Of a DNA stretch of 7,118 bases, positions 6,893 through 7,118 are shown one piece after another (the stretch's first letter is position 1; each line of letters opens with the position of its first letter). Both the position numbers and the translations under genes were made by a program. Location of the stretch: NCBI GenBank assembly GCA_013290035.1, contig JABCYT010000166.1:1-7118 (forward strand), in the 5' to 3' direction. The notes under the pieces are model-generated. The model saw nothing but the letters and a program-made list of their open reading frames with translations, had not been told where the DNA came from and did not search any database. The DNA comes from Alphaproteobacteria bacterium. GTDB lineage: Bacteria; Pseudomonadota; Alphaproteobacteria; Reyranellales; Reyranellaceae.

Positions 6893-7008
6893 CCTCCCCG
6901 CGCGAAGCGGGGGGAGGTGCCCCGCAGGGGCGGAGGGGTCATGACGCATCACTGGCGCTGACGACCCCTCCGGCCTTCGGCCACCTCCCCACGTAAGACG
7001 TGGGGAGG
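6893..7008. repeat. Composite palindromic intergenic repeat between SDR and Ldh-family genes
   Basis: Several nested hairpins fill this gap. Outer left: CCTCCCCGC (6893-6901) against GCGGGGGGAGG (6907-6917), with two extra G. Then GCCCC-GCA-GGGGC (6919-6931). An inner long-range stem joins GGAGGGGTC (6932-6940) and GACCCCTCC (6963-6971). GGCC-TTC-GGCC follows at 6972-6982. Outer right: CCTCCCCACGT-AAG-ACGTGGGGAGG (6984-7008), a perfect 11-bp stem. The outer right hairpin shares the CCTCCCC...GT / AC...GGGGAGG pattern of the hairpins at 104-126 and 220-242, implying one repeat family. It starts 7 nt after the SDR stop and ends 19 nt before the next ATG, with no long U-run. It may terminate or attenuate transcription or stabilise the upstream mRNA. 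Confidence 0.85.
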
Positions 7009-7014
7009 GAATAA

Positions 7015-7020
7015 AGAGGA
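7015..7020 (+). promoter_or_regulatory. Ribosome binding site of the Ldh-family gene
   Basis: AGAGGA lies 7 nt before the ATG at 7028, supporting that start. A stronger GGGGAGG sequence 19 nt upstream of the ATG is buried in the hairpin at 6984-7008. Confidence 0.6.
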
Positions 7021-7027
7021 AGAGCAT

Positions 7028-7118
7028 ATGACGGTCACCATCAAGGCGAAGGCGCTCGAAGCCTTCGTCGCGGACATCTTTGCCTCGGCGGGCTGCTCGA
7101 AGGACGAGGGCGGCCGCA
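7028..7118 (+). CDS. Ldh/malate-type (Ldh_2) dehydrogenase, N-terminal fragment
   Basis: Thirty codons are visible before the window ends: MTVTIKAKALEAFVADIFAS, then AGCSKDEGGR. This matches the opening helix of the Ldh_2 family (malate/L-lactate, ureidoglycolate and 2,3-diketogulonate dehydrogenases), where L-x-x-F-x-x-x-I-F-x-x-A-G-x-S precedes the conserved region that binds substrate. These enzymes are NAD(P)-dependent, cytosolic, and oxidise or reduce 2-hydroxy/2-oxo acids with a fold unrelated to classical Rossmann enzymes. No catalytic residues are inside the window, so the assignment rests on a short N-terminal match. It is on the operon strand 142 nt after the SDR. With that gene it would supply successive oxidation or reduction steps on the imported compound, though the large hairpin in between could uncouple its expression. 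Confidence 0.7.
   Translation, partial: MTVTIKAKALEAFVADIFASAGCSKDEGGR

Noticed and set aside
6984..7008. Canonical rho-independent terminator after the SDR gene
   Set aside because: The stem is strong, but it is followed by GGAATAAAG rather than a T-tract, so efficient intrinsic termination is not supported; it is listed as a repeat.

Overview
This high-GC window, with strong G/C preference at third codon positions, most resembles a chromosome segment of an alphaproteobacterium. The protein families (a CUT1-type ABC transporter with a Tat-exported binding protein, a YdfG-like SDR, an Ldh-family dehydrogenase) and the C/G-rich palindromic intergenic repeats fit the Rhizobiales/Rhodospirillales sphere. 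No rRNA or other taxonomic marker is present, so this is inference.

Layout. On the minus strand, reading right to left, lie a complete PLP-dependent fold-type I aminotransferase (1432-254) and the first 28 codons of an alpha/beta hydrolase (85 to the window edge). A 168-bp gap filled by a symmetric pair of inverted hairpin repeats separates them. A 242-bp divergent intergenic region (1433-1674) then leads into a plus-strand operon. In order this encodes a Tat-exported substrate-binding protein (1675-3015), two inner-membrane permeases (3092-4021 and 4021-4938, overlapping by one base), a MalK/UgpC-type ATPase (4945-6045), an SDR oxidoreductase (6100-6885) and, after a 142-bp gap with a second hairpin-rich repeat, the start of an Ldh/malate-type dehydrogenase (7028 to the edge).

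How they fit together. The binding protein, permease pair and ATPase form a complete carbohydrate-type (CUT1) importer. The two dehydrogenases are probably the first oxidation steps for the imported compound. The SDR has the C-terminal signature of YdfG-like hydroxyacid dehydrogenases and the last gene belongs to the 2-hydroxyacid (Ldh_2) family, so a sugar acid, polyol or hydroxyacid is plausible. The substrate cannot be read from the sequence. No transcription factor gene is present.

The least ordinary signal is non-coding. Two intergenic elements (about 104-242 and 6893-7008) share one architecture: outer CCTCCCC/GGGGAGG hairpins at both ends and inner G-rich and C-rich arms that can pair with each other. 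Each sits between co-directional genes, starts 7-11 nt after a stop codon and ends 18-19 nt before the next start. Separate stem-loops punctuate the operon after the binding-protein gene and after the ATPase gene. I see no defence system, CRISPR array, tRNA, insertion sequence or clearly new enzyme system here.
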